A DNA stretch of 64,000 nt from assembly GCA_051884615.1 (NCBI GenBank), contig JBJEVT010000006.1:1-64000 (forward strand), in the 5' to 3' direction. The notes under the pieces are model-generated. The model was not told the DNA's origin and made no database searches. It worked only from the letters and a program-made list of their open reading frames with translations. Positions 33,893-43,125 of this stretch are shown one piece after another. Positions within the stretch are counted from its first letter, which is position 1, and each line of letters starts with the position of its first letter. The stretch comes from UBA1724 sp051884615 (GTDB taxonomy: Bacteria > Verrucomicrobiota > Lentisphaeria > Oligosphaerales > Oligosphaeraceae). Made by a program: the position numbers and the translations under genes.

Positions 33893-34361
33893 AGTTCTTG
33901 TTGTTCCGCAAGCTGGCGCCGCTGGTGGCGAGATAGGCGTCGAATTTCGCGCCCCGCGCGATGTCGAAGAGCTGCGCCACGATGCTCAAAGGCGCGTTCT
34001 GGTCCACATAGAAGACCACCTTGGGACGCCGCTCCAGGGAACGCTCCGGCAGTTCCGCCTGGGCCTCCTGGTACTTCAGGGCGAGCTCCTGGAGCACCTC
34101 CTTGAAGTTCTCCAGGGTGTCCAGCCGCTTGGCGTTGTAGAAGAGCTTGCCGTCGGCGGTGACGGTGACCACGGTCTTCACCAGGGGGGTGAGCTCCTCG
34201 TTCTCGAAGCGGGGCAAATCGATGGCGGTGCCGGGCAGGGAGACCCGCTGGCTGCAGATCAGGAAGACCACCATCAGCACGGAGAAGAGGCCCAGCACGC
34301 CGATGACAGCCGGAAGGGTGGAGGTCACCCGATGGTATTGGGTTCGCCACTGGAAATCCAT
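33861..34361 (-). CDS. exbD: ExbD/TolR-family biopolymer transport protein
   Basis: A 166-residue inner-membrane protein: short cytoplasmic start, one helix (about 14-34, TLPAVIGVLGLFSVLMVVFLI) and a periplasmic domain with VTVTADGKLFYNAKRL and VVFYVDQNAPLSIVAQLFDIAR, the ExbD/TolR pattern. The functionally important Asp of the helix in classical ExbD is not obvious here, which is unusual. It lies 20 nt after exbB and overlaps the TonB-like gene. Confidence 0.82.
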   Translation of the reverse strand: MDFQWRTQYHRVTSTLPAVIGVLGLFSVLMVVFLICSQRVSLPGTAIDLPRFENEELTPLVKTVVTVTADGKLFYNAKRLDTLENFKEVLQELALKYQEAQAELPERSLERRPKVVFYVDQNAPLSIVAQLFDIARGAKFDAYLATSGASLRNNKNYVPSLDENGL

Positions 34362-34381
34362 GGGAATCGGCCGCGGGGGGG

Positions 34382-35038
34382 TCAGGACCTCTCGGCGGGG
34401 GTCTCCTCCTCCTCGGCGGGAGGGGGATTGTGGGTGAGGAAGTAGGTGATTTCGGCGGCGGCCTTGCCCATCTCCGCCAGGAGGTGGTCCACCTTCTCCA
34501 CCAGCACGGCGTGGCAGATCTGGCACACCAGGGAGGCCAGCAGCCCCACCGCGGTGCAGATCAGCGCCATCTTGATGTCGCCGGAAAGGACCTGCGCGCC
34601 CTGGAATTCGATGTTGTTGATCTTGTCGAAGGCGCCGATGAGGGAGACCAGGGTGCCCAGGAGTCCCACCACGGGGGTCATGTTGGCGAAGGCGGCGAGG
34701 AGCTTCAGGTTCCGCTCCAGGCGGGGGATCAGGAGCCGGGCGGTCTCCTCCACGGAGTGGCGGATGGCGGCGGCGCCGTCCTGCCAATGCTCGATGGCGG
34801 TGCGGAAGATTTCGCCCACGGGGCCGGTCTTGGCGTCGCAGTTGGCGACGGCCTCCTTCACCCTGCCGGCGCGGAGCTGGTTCAGGAGTCCCCGGAGGAG
34901 CTCGAAGGTATCCACCCGGGCGCGGTGGAGATAGAGATAGCGGTCCGCCGCGATGATGAAGGTCAGCACCAGGAAGGCCAGCACCACGATGGCGATGATG
35001 CCGGGCACATTGGAAATCTGGGCAAGCATGGGATTCAT
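34382..35038 (-). CDS. exbB: MotA/TolQ/ExbB proton-channel family protein
   Basis: A 218-residue inner-membrane protein with three hydrophobic segments: about 13-31, a second in NMTPVVGLLGTLVSLIGAF, and a third in IKMALICTAVGLLASLVC. TPVVGLLGTLVSLIGAF and TAVGLLASL are the conserved pore motifs of the family. With ExbD and the TonB-like protein it would use the proton gradient to power an outer-membrane process. A TPR-like membrane protein and a permease precede it on the same strand. Confidence 0.92.
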   Translation of the reverse strand: MNPMLAQISNVPGIIAIVVLAFLVLTFIIAADRYLYLHRARVDTFELLRGLLNQLRAGRVKEAVANCDAKTGPVGEIFRTAIEHWQDGAAAIRHSVEETARLLIPRLERNLKLLAAFANMTPVVGLLGTLVSLIGAFDKINNIEFQGAQVLSGDIKMALICTAVGLLASLVCQICHAVLVEKVDHLLAEMGKAAAEITYFLTHNPPPAEEEETPAERS

Positions 35039-35083
35039 GAAGATGCGGGAATGGGGGAGGAGGCGGGGCCCGGGGCGGTCACG

Positions 35084-36733
35084 CTATTTGACCTTGGGAG
35101 CCTCGATTTCCTCGGCGCGGGGGATGAAGCGCTCCAGGGGCAGTTGCTGGAAGCTGGCGAGGTTTTCCGCAAGGCGCTGGGTGTCGGGATTGGCCTGGAG
35201 CATCCTGCCCACCACGCCCAGGGCGGTGCGGCGCATCTGGTCGAAGGGAGGCATGCCCCGGCGCAGCTCCGTTCCCGAGGCTTCCTTGGTGTAGGTGTCG
35301 TAGATGTCCTTGGCGGTGAGGGTGAGGCTCTCGAAGGAGAGGAACTCGTCCGCCTCCTCGTTTTCCGCATAGGCCAGAATGGTGTAGGCCTGGAAGAGGT
35401 AGCTGTTGATGGCCTGCTCCGCGGCGCGGTGGCTGGCGTCGATCAAATCCTCCGCCAGCTCCTTCTTCACAAAGTCCTCCAGGCTCATCTCCCGGGGGAA
35501 GCGGCTGGGGTTGAAGTTCTTGGCCATGAGGAACCAGTTGGCCGCCTTCTTCTTGTAGCCGAAGATGTAGAAGCGCACCACGGAGTCCACCAGGAAGTTG
35601 CTGTAGGCGCCCTGGATGTTGTTGTTGGGGAAGTCCCGGATGGCGTCCAGATAGGCCTGGTTGGCGGCGTCGGCGACCTTGAAATTGGGCTGCATCTGGA
35701 GATTCTTCAGGTCGCCCTTGAGATAGAGGAGGCGTCCGGTGGCGAAGGAGGCGCTCAGGGCCTGGAAGATCATGCGGTTGCAGGAGAGGCGCTTGAAGGC
35801 GGCGGCGGGATCGTTCCAGACCTCCATGCCCTTCTGCGCCCAGTAGACGGCGTGGGCCTCGGGGAGGCGCCAGTCGAATTCGCCGAAGATCTCGTTGAGG
35901 CGAATCATGTATTTGGGATCCAGGCGGTACTTGTAGACCATCCAGCGATGGCGCAGGCAAAGCTCCACATCCTCGGTGATGCCCGCCTGGTCGAAGGCTT
36001 CCCGGAAGCGGGCGGGGATGGTGGCGGCCTCCCGGAACTCCAGCTCAAGCCGGGGGAAGTCCGCCTGCCCCTCCTGGAGGATGCGGCGGTAGTCGGCGGC
36101 ACGCTCGCCCAGGACGGCAAGCAGCTTGGTCTCGTTCAGCGGGGCGCGGTCCAGGGTCTCCCACTGGAGGTAGTAGTCGCCGAAGAGACGGATCATCTCC
36201 TTGGCCCACTCCACCTTGTAGTAGCGGTTGGCGTCGTCGGAGTCCTGCCCCATCTTGTGCTGGAAGATCCAGCCCAGCTGGCGGAAGAGGTCGGGGTCGC
36301 CGGGATTGTATTCCAGGGCCTCGTCCCGGATCAGCTCCAGTCCCCGCTTGACCCAGCGCCAGCGGTCCTCGAAGTTGGTGAAGGTGACGGAGACGTTGTA
36401 GGCCATGTTCCAGCCCAGGAAGGCGTGGGCGCCGGTGAACCGGGGCTGCAGCTTCACGATCCAGTCCGCAAGCTGCACCATCTCGTAGTACTTTCCCTCC
36501 TCCTGCATCTTGCCGGAGCGGAGCCACAGATAGTCGGCGAGGATGCCCCGGAAGCCGCCCAGCGCCACGCTGGTGAAGGCCACCACGGGGGGCGCGTTCT
36601 CCAGGGGCGTGTTGTCCGTGAGATGGTACGTGGTTCGCAATCCATTCATCCGGTTCTGGAGGAAGGAGATGACGCAAAGGAGCGCCACCATGGCCACCAC
36701 AATGGCCACCAGTTGCAGGAAGCTTCGTTTCAT
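35084..36733 (-). CDS. Membrane-anchored TPR-like protein, unknown function
   Basis: A 549-residue protein with one N-terminal hydrophobic helix (about 7-26) and then helical repeats rich in Trp, Tyr and Arg without clean TPR consensus (for example GAHAFLGWNMAYNVS, DPDLFRQLGWIFQHKMG). I do not recognise a named family; similar proteins occur in Verrucomicrobia-Lentisphaera relatives. It probably faces the periplasm. It is followed 45 nt later by exbB, so it may serve the Ton/Tol-like complex. Confidence 0.65.
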   Translation of the reverse strand: MKRSFLQLVAIVVAMVALLCVISFLQNRMNGLRTTYHLTDNTPLENAPPVVAFTSVALGGFRGILADYLWLRSGKMQEEGKYYEMVQLADWIVKLQPRFTGAHAFLGWNMAYNVSVTFTNFEDRWRWVKRGLELIRDEALEYNPGDPDLFRQLGWIFQHKMGQDSDDANRYYKVEWAKEMIRLFGDYYLQWETLDRAPLNETKLLAVLGERAADYRRILQEGQADFPRLELEFREAATIPARFREAFDQAGITEDVELCLRHRWMVYKYRLDPKYMIRLNEIFGEFDWRLPEAHAVYWAQKGMEVWNDPAAAFKRLSCNRMIFQALSASFATGRLLYLKGDLKNLQMQPNFKVADAANQAYLDAIRDFPNNNIQGAYSNFLVDSVVRFYIFGYKKKAANWFLMAKNFNPSRFPREMSLEDFVKKELAEDLIDASHRAAEQAINSYLFQAYTILAYAENEEADEFLSFESLTLTAKDIYDTYTKEASGTELRRGMPPFDQMRRTALGVVGRMLQANPDTQRLAENLASFQQLPLERFIPRAEEIEAPKVK

Positions 36734-36798
36734 ATTGCGGGGAAGGGAAGAGGGATCGTTCGGACGGGGGGCGGGCGGAGGGAGTCGGGCGGGGAAGC

Positions 36799-38385
36799 TC
36801 AGGTGTTCCGGCGCACCACCAGGCCCAGTTCACGGCGGGTCAGGAAGAAGATGCCCAGGAATGCCAGCAATCCGCTGCGCACCACCAGGACTTTCAGGAA
36901 GGCCCACCCCAGCTCGTGGAGCTCCACCAGCTTGCCGGCGGCCAAATCCCCCGTGGTGTTCAGGTCGTCCACGGTCACCACCAGGGTCTGGACGCCCTGC
37001 GCCATGAGGTGGGCGGCCTTCTCCCAGACATTGGCGTACATGAAGCGTCCGTCGTCTCCCCGCAGGGGGGCGTTCAGGGCGGCGGGCACCACCAGGCCGA
37101 TGATGAGGTAGGCCACGGCCACGAAGACGGCCACGGGAGTGGAGAAGAGGGCGCCCACGGTGCTGCCCAGAGCCGCCAGGAAAGCCAGCTGGAAGAGCGC
37201 CATCAGCATGGTGCGGAAGTAGTTCTGGGGGAAGGAGGCCACGGGGCACAGGAGGGTGGGCCCGTCCGCGACCTGGAAGACGGCGGTGGAGTTCCGCACC
37301 TGGCGCTGGTATTCCTTCTGGGACTCCTCGTCCGGGGGAATGGCCTCCGCGGGGGGCAGGAGAAGGTCGCCCAGGTTCCGGATGGTCAGGACCACGGGGG
37401 ACTTGCCCTCGGCGTCCACCACGTCGGCGGCCTTCAGGGGGAAGACGCCCTCCTTGATTCCCTCCGTCGCCAGGAGCGCCTCCTCCTGGGAGGTGAGGGT
37501 GTTGATTTCCTGCCAGGAGCCGCCGGGCATCACGAAGGGGGCGCGGGCGCCCTCCGGCCCCTCGGTGTACCAGACGGTGGGGCGTCCGGTGACGCCCTGC
37601 ACGGCGCCCTTGTACTGGAAGCCGAAATCCAGGGGGATCATGCGCTGGTCGGTGGTCAGGCTGTCATTGGAATACATGCGGAAGCGGAGGCAGAGGCGCA
37701 CATCCGCGCCGGCGGGGATGCGGACATCCTTGAATTCCCAGGTGTGCTCCTCCCCGGGCTTCACCACGATGTTCCGCATCATGGCGGAAGCCAGCTCCTG
37801 CATGATCTGGCGCTTCACCGCCAGCTCGTCCATCCGGGCGTCCACCAGTCCCTGCTTCACACGCTTCTCGTATTCCTCGGTGACCTTGTCCCGCAGGTCG
37901 GGCATGGCGGGTCGGAACTGGCGGCGCGCCACCAGGAACTCCCGCTGCAGGCGCGCCATGTCGCTGTCGGAGAAGAGGCCGGAGGCGTGGGCGGCGCGGA
38001 GGCGGTAGAAGGTCAGGCCGTAGATCAGGACCATGGAGACCACCAGGATCACGGCGTGCATCAGGAAGACGCCCACGAACTTTCCGGTCCACAGCTTCCA
38101 GCGGGGGCAGGGCTTGGTCACCGCCATGTGCACCTGGTATCCCTCGATTTCGCTGGAGAGGAGGGAGCATCCCAGCCACAGGCAGGAGGCGGAGACCAGG
38201 GCGATGACCAGATTCAGGGAGTAGGTCAGGGAGACCTGGATCAGGCCCGCCGCCGTGTTGTCTCCCCGGATGGTCAAGGGCAGGCCGATGACGCACAGGA
38301 GAATCAGGGCGAAGAGCACGAGAAAGACCTTGGACCGCAGAGCGGAGCGGACAGTCTGCTTCAGGATGGCGTGGAAAGCTTTCAC
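36799..38385 (-). CDS. ABC-2 type membrane permease-like protein
   Basis: A 528-residue protein with a short amphipathic start, two to three helices in residues 18-125, a large extracytoplasmic domain (about 130-395) and three or more helices at the C-terminus (LMALFQLAFLAALGSTVGALFS onward). This is the layout of ABC-2 permeases with an inserted periplasmic domain. The start is GTG at 38385. No ATPase gene is adjacent, which is unusual for the class; it may lie elsewhere. Confidence 0.65.
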   Translation of the reverse strand: MKAFHAILKQTVRSALRSKVFLVLFALILLCVIGLPLTIRGDNTAAGLIQVSLTYSLNLVIALVSASCLWLGCSLLSSEIEGYQVHMAVTKPCPRWKLWTGKFVGVFLMHAVILVVSMVLIYGLTFYRLRAAHASGLFSDSDMARLQREFLVARRQFRPAMPDLRDKVTEEYEKRVKQGLVDARMDELAVKRQIMQELASAMMRNIVVKPGEEHTWEFKDVRIPAGADVRLCLRFRMYSNDSLTTDQRMIPLDFGFQYKGAVQGVTGRPTVWYTEGPEGARAPFVMPGGSWQEINTLTSQEEALLATEGIKEGVFPLKAADVVDAEGKSPVVLTIRNLGDLLLPPAEAIPPDEESQKEYQRQVRNSTAVFQVADGPTLLCPVASFPQNYFRTMLMALFQLAFLAALGSTVGALFSTPVAVFVAVAYLIIGLVVPAALNAPLRGDDGRFMYANVWEKAAHLMAQGVQTLVVTVDDLNTTGDLAAGKLVELHELGWAFLKVLVVRSGLLAFLGIFFLTRRELGLVVRRNT

Positions 38386-38560
38386 GGTATTTCAGGGGTC
38401 CCGGAGGAGTGTCCCGGGGCTATGGGGGGTGTGGCGGCCGCCCTTCTCCGCGCCCTCGCCCCGGGGGATGGAGGAGGAGCCCGGGGGAAGGAGGGGAGAG
38501 GAGGAGGTCGCCGTCAGGGGATTGCAGAGAGAAAAGGGGAGGGAGGGAGGCGGGGGGGGG

Positions 38561-39121
38561 CTAGCGGCGCCCCATGGCCTCCGACAACTGGGTCGCCAGG
38601 CTGGCGGCGCCCGTGGCACGCAGGATCTCCAGGGAGAAATCCAGGGCGGCGGCGGGACCGCATGCCGTCAGAATCCTTCCAGAACGCTGGATGTACTTCC
38701 CGGTATAGACCCCATGGGAGATCTGGCGTTCCGTGCCGGGATAGCAGGTGTATTCCACCCCGCCCTCCAGCAGGCCCGCCGCATCCAGCGCCAGGGGCGC
38801 GGCGCAGATGGCGCAAACCCATCCGCCCCCGCGCAGGGTCTGACGGGCGGCCTCGCGGCACCGCTCCTCCGCCGCCAGATTCCGGGAACCGGGCATCCCC
38901 CCGGGGAAATAGACCAGATCCCAGCCGGACAGGGGAAGCTCCTGGACGGAGACGTCGCAGCGCACCCCCACCCCGCGGGAGGAGGAGACGCAGCCGTGGG
39001 CGTCCGGGGAGAGCCCCGCCAGGGTGACGGGAACGCCCGCCCGCCGCAGCACGTCCACGGGGGCAAGCGCCTCCAGTTCCTCGAATCCGGGGGCAAGGAA
39101 AATCAGGGCGTTCCGAAGCAT
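38561..39121 (-). CDS. DJ-1/PfpI-family protein (YajL-like)
   Basis: A 186-residue protein of the DJ-1/YajL branch, associated with oxidative and carbonyl stress. The conserved Glu is in PGFEELEAL (residues 11-19) and the reactive cysteine is Cys106 in CAICAAPLAL. The ATG at 39121 starts right at the first strand; the frame upstream is unsupported. It precedes the permease by 175 nt in the same direction. Confidence 0.92.
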   Translation of the reverse strand: MLRNALIFLAPGFEELEALAPVDVLRRAGVPVTLAGLSPDAHGCVSSSRGVGVRCDVSVQELPLSGWDLVYFPGGMPGSRNLAAEERCREAARQTLRGGGWVCAICAAPLALDAAGLLEGGVEYTCYPGTERQISHGVYTGKYIQRSGRILTACGPAAALDFSLEILRATGAASLATQLSEAMGRR

Positions 39122-39327
39122 GGCGGGGCAAGGAGGGGAAAAGAGGGGAGCCGGGGCGGCGAAGACCCGTCCTGTCAGGGAAGGAAAGGCCTGGGCCACC
39201 CGCTGGGGGTTATATTAGCCGGACGCCGCCGAAGGAGCCTCTCCGGCAGGCAGCCGCCCCCACGGCGGACAGGTGAAAACGAGACAATATAACATTCATT
39301 TTCCGGAGAGTACCTCCACCCCCTTCC

Positions 39328-40734
39328 ATGACTCCTTCCCCCTCCCTCTATCTGAGCACCCGGGGCGGCACCCGCCCCGTGGGTTTCGCCGACGCCGTCA
39401 TGATGGGGCTGGCCACCGATGGCGGCCTCCTCCTCCCCTCCGCATTCCCCAAGGTCACTCCTCAGCGCCTGGAGGAATGGTCCCGCCTCGCCTATCCCCA
39501 GCTGGCCCTGGAGGTCATGGCCCCCTTCGTGGGCGACGATTTCACCCGGGAGGAACTCCAGGCGCTGGTGGAGAAAAGCTACGCCACCTTCGACACGCCG
39601 GAGGTGGTCCCCGTCTCCCCCCTGGGCGACAGCGGCCTCTTCCTGGCGGAACTCTACCACGGCCCCACCCTGGCGTTCAAGGACGTGGCGCTCCAGTTCC
39701 TGGGCAATCTCTTCCAGGCCATCCTGGAAAAGCGGGGCGGCACCCTCAACATCCTGGGCGCCACCAGCGGAGACACCGGCAGCGCCGCCATCCACGGCGT
39801 CCGGGGCAAGAAGGGCATCCAGATCTTCATCATGTATCCCGAAGGCCGGGTCAGCCCCCTCCAGGAACGGCAGATGGCCACCGTGGACGACCCCAATGTG
39901 CACTGCATCGCCATCCAGGGCACCTTCGACGACGGACAGCGGGTGCTGAAGGAGGTCTTCAACGACCTCCCCTTCAAGGAGGCGAAGCATCTGGGAGCCG
40001 TGAACTCCGTGAACTGGGCGCGCATCCTGGCGCAGGTGGTCTACTATTTCTGGGGCAGCTTCCAGGTGCGCCGCCAGACCGGAAATCCCCACGCCCTCCT
40101 CCAGGTCTGCGTCCCCACCGGAAACTTCGGCGACATCTTCGCCGGCTTCGTGGCCATGGCCATGGGCGCCCCCATCCGACGCCTGCTCCTGGCCACCAAT
40201 GAAAACGACATCCTCTCCCGCTTCTTCCACACGGGATGCTACAGCCGGGGCGAGGTCCATCCCACCCTCTCCCCCTCCATGGACATCCAGGTGGCCTCCA
40301 ATTTCGAGCGCTATCTCTACTACCGCCTGGGAGAGGACCCCGCCCGGGTGAAGGCCGCCATGGAGGGCTTCGCCGCCGGCACCCCCATCCAGGTGGAGGG
40401 CACGGACCCCCGCTTCGCCGCCGGACGGGGCGACACCGCCATGACCCTGGAGACCATCCGGGAATGCTGGAGGAAACACCATGTCCTCCTGGACCCCCAT
40501 GGCGCCGTGGGCGTGGCCGTGGCGCTCCAGAACCCCCTGCCCGACGCCGTCACCCTCTGCCTGGAAACCGCCCACCCCGGCAAATTCCCCGGGGCGATCG
40601 CCCAGGCGCTGGAGGACGCCTCCCTCGCCACCCACCCCGCCCTGGAACGCCTGAAGTCCCTCCCCCTCCGGAAATCCCTCCTCTCCCCCACCCGGGAAGC
40701 CGTGGAGGAGTTCATGACCCGGAGACTCTCCTGA
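39328..40734 (+). CDS. thrC: Threonine synthase
   Basis: ThrC converts O-phosphohomoserine to threonine using PLP. The 468-residue protein is the long form with an N-terminal domain (STRGGTRPVGFADAVMMGLATDGGL). The PLP lysine is Lys118 in HGPTLAFKDVALQ; GATSGDTGSAAI binds the cofactor phosphate. It starts at ATG 39328 downstream of an AT-rich stretch (ACAATATAACATT near 39293) that may hold its promoter. A RarA-type gene follows after 22 nt. Confidence 0.96.
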   Translation: MTPSPSLYLSTRGGTRPVGFADAVMMGLATDGGLLLPSAFPKVTPQRLEEWSRLAYPQLALEVMAPFVGDDFTREELQALVEKSYATFDTPEVVPVSPLGDSGLFLAELYHGPTLAFKDVALQFLGNLFQAILEKRGGTLNILGATSGDTGSAAIHGVRGKKGIQIFIMYPEGRVSPLQERQMATVDDPNVHCIAIQGTFDDGQRVLKEVFNDLPFKEAKHLGAVNSVNWARILAQVVYYFWGSFQVRRQTGNPHALLQVCVPTGNFGDIFAGFVAMAMGAPIRRLLLATNENDILSRFFHTGCYSRGEVHPTLSPSMDIQVASNFERYLYYRLGEDPARVKAAMEGFAAGTPIQVEGTDPRFAAGRGDTAMTLETIRECWRKHHVLLDPHGAVGVAVALQNPLPDAVTLCLETAHPGKFPGAIAQALEDASLATHPALERLKSLPLRKSLLSPTREAVEEFMTRRLS

Positions 40735-40756
40735 CCCCCTCACCCCGCGCCGCCCC

Positions 40757-42991
40757 ATGTCCATGACGCCGCCAGGGCTCTTCGAGCACGCACGGCAGGA
40801 GCGCCTGAAGAAAGAAGCGCCCCTGGCGGCAAGGATGCGCCCCCGAACCCTCCAGGAATACATCGGGCAGAAACATCTCCTGGCACCGGGACGCCTCCTG
40901 CGGCGTGCCATCCAGGCGGACCGCCTCTCCTCCCTGATCTTCTACGGCCCCCCCGGCACGGGAAAGACCACCCTGGCCAGCGTCATCGCCAACACCACCA
41001 GCTCCGCCTTCGTCACCCTGAACGCGGTCATGGCGGGGCTGGCGGATCTGAAGGGGGTCACCGCGGAGGCCCAGAGAAAGCAGGGGGAATACGGACAGCG
41101 CACCATCCTCTTCATCGACGAGGTGCACCGCTGGAACCGGGCGCAGCAGGACGCCCTGCTCCCCTGGGTGGAAAACGGCACCGTCATTCTCATCGGGGCC
41201 ACCACCGAAAATCCCTATTTCACCGTGAACCGGGCGCTGGTCTCCCGCAGCCGGGTCTTCCAGCTGAAACCCCTGGATGACGAAGAGGTGCGCCAGGTGA
41301 TGCGGCAGGCCCTGGAGGATCCGGAACGGGGCTACGGAAAGCTCTCCGTGAAGATGGAGCCCGAAGCCATGGAGCACCTTGCCAACGTGGCCAACGGAGA
41401 CGCCCGCGCCGCCCTGAACGCCCTGGAGCTGGCGGTGGAGACCACCCCCCCGGAAGAGGACGGCGCCGTCCATGTCACCCTGGCGGTGGCGGAGGAATCC
41501 ATCCAGCGCCGGGCTGTCCTCTACGACCGGGAGGGCGACTGCCACTTCGACACCATCTCCGCGTTCATCAAGTCCATGCGGGGCTCGGACCCCGACGCGG
41601 TCTTCTACTGGCTGGCGAAAATGGTCTACGCCGGAGAGGACCCCCGCTTCATCTTCCGCAGGATGCTCATCTTCGCCTCCGAGGACATCGGCATGGCGGA
41701 CCCCCAGGCGGTCCCCTTCGTCCAATCCTGCGCCGAGGCCTTCGACCGGGTGGGACTCCCGGAAGGACACTTCCCCCTGGCGCACGCCGCCCTGTATTGC
41801 GCCACCGCCCCCAAGTCCAATTCGGTCCTGGGGTTCTTCGACGCCCTGAAGCTTGTGGAGAAGGAACGGGAGGGAGAGGTGCCCAATCATCTGCGGGACG
41901 CCAGCCGGGACAAAAAGGGCTTCGGACACGGCGTGGGCTACCGCTATCCCCATGAATACCGGGACCACTGGGTCGCCCAGCAGTATCTGCCCACCTCCCT
42001 CCAGGGACGGGTCTTCTACCAGCCCGGAAATCTGGGCTACGAAAGCACCCTCGCCGACCAAATCCACCGCCACCGGGAACTCCAGCTGGCCGCCCTCCGG
42101 GAGCGCACCCAGTGCCCCCCACAGGAAATCCTCACCTTCTCCCCCGTGGAGAAACGCTCGGAACAGTGGCTGGCGCGCACCGTGGACTCCCTGGCAGGCT
42201 TCCTGGCACGCCTCCGGCAGGAACTCTTCCAGCGACACCCCCTCCAGCACCACGAACGGGTCCTGGACCTCACCGCCGACTCCGGACTCCTGACCTGGGA
42301 GGCCGTCCGACGCACCCCGGAAGGCGGCGTCTGGGCACTGGTCCGCACCCCGGAAGCCAGACAGTTCCTCCTGGAGGAAGCCGCCAATCTCCCGGAACTC
42401 CGACGCCCCCAAGTCCTGGTGGGCGCCCCGGAGGAACTCCCCGCCCTCCTCCAACAACAGGGACAGACCGATCTCCGCTTCGATTTGATCCTGGGACGCA
42501 ACGCCCTGGGACGACTCCCCCGCCGGAAACAGGCCCTGAAGGTCCTGGCGTCCCTCCTGGAACCCCGGGGCGGCACCCTGGCCCTGGCGGAAACCCTGCC
42601 CCAACGGGGACAACGACTCTCCCGTCTCCTGGAAAACCACCCCGCCCTCCCCCCGGAAATCCCGGAAGCGGAGGAGAAACTCTATCGGAAAAAGGACGAC
42701 CCCCTGCTGAACTGGGACGTGGAGGAACTGCTCCAGGACGCCCGCGACGCCGGATTCCCCCCGCCCCGCGCCACCCTCCTGGATTCCCAGCGCACCCAGC
42801 TGCTGCCTCCCCAGGTCCTGGAACGGTGGCTGGACCCGGAACTGCCCGGCTCCTACGCCCGACGGCTCCTGGATTGCGGACTCCCCCGGGAACTCCTCCA
42901 GGAATTCCGCGACGCCATGGCTGTCCTGGCGGGCCAAACCGTCACCATCCACTCCGTGGTGGCGCTCCTGGAAGCCCATAACACCCCCTGA
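40757..42991 (+). CDS. rarA: RarA (MgsA) AAA+ ATPase fused to a methyltransferase-like C-terminal region
   Basis: RarA acts at stalled replication forks together with the single-strand-binding protein and clamp-loader relatives. Residues 1 to about 450 are a full RarA: YIGQKHLL, Walker A GPPGTGKT with Lys70, FIDEVHR, GATTENP, and the C-terminal oligomerisation segment SGRYPHEY-like GYRYPHEYRDHWV. The remaining ~290 residues hold HHERVLDLTADSGLLTWEAV and RFDLILGRNALGRL, which resemble a degenerate SAM-methyltransferase core. Comparable fusions are annotated in cyanobacteria. 744 residues versus about 450 for ordinary RarA. Confidence 0.9.
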   Translation: MSMTPPGLFEHARQERLKKEAPLAARMRPRTLQEYIGQKHLLAPGRLLRRAIQADRLSSLIFYGPPGTGKTTLASVIANTTSSAFVTLNAVMAGLADLKGVTAEAQRKQGEYGQRTILFIDEVHRWNRAQQDALLPWVENGTVILIGATTENPYFTVNRALVSRSRVFQLKPLDDEEVRQVMRQALEDPERGYGKLSVKMEPEAMEHLANVANGDARAALNALELAVETTPPEEDGAVHVTLAVAEESIQRRAVLYDREGDCHFDTISAFIKSMRGSDPDAVFYWLAKMVYAGEDPRFIFRRMLIFASEDIGMADPQAVPFVQSCAEAFDRVGLPEGHFPLAHAALYCATAPKSNSVLGFFDALKLVEKEREGEVPNHLRDASRDKKGFGHGVGYRYPHEYRDHWVAQQYLPTSLQGRVFYQPGNLGYESTLADQIHRHRELQLAALRERTQCPPQEILTFSPVEKRSEQWLARTVDSLAGFLARLRQELFQRHPLQHHERVLDLTADSGLLTWEAVRRTPEGGVWALVRTPEARQFLLEEAANLPELRRPQVLVGAPEELPALLQQQGQTDLRFDLILGRNALGRLPRRKQALKVLASLLEPRGGTLALAETLPQRGQRLSRLLENHPALPPEIPEAEEKLYRKKDDPLLNWDVEELLQDARDAGFPPPRATLLDSQRTQLLPPQVLERWLDPELPGSYARRLLDCGLPRELLQEFRDAMAVLAGQTVTIHSVVALLEAHNTP

Positions 42992-43125
42992 CCCCCCACG
43001 CCACATGACGGGACGGCAGGGAAATTATTCCGAAGAGATGATATTCCGGAAACGCGCGAAGTAAGCCTGTCATCCCCGCCTTTGGATTCCCCCTTCCGTT
43101 CCTTGTCTGTCTGTGGCGGGGGTCG

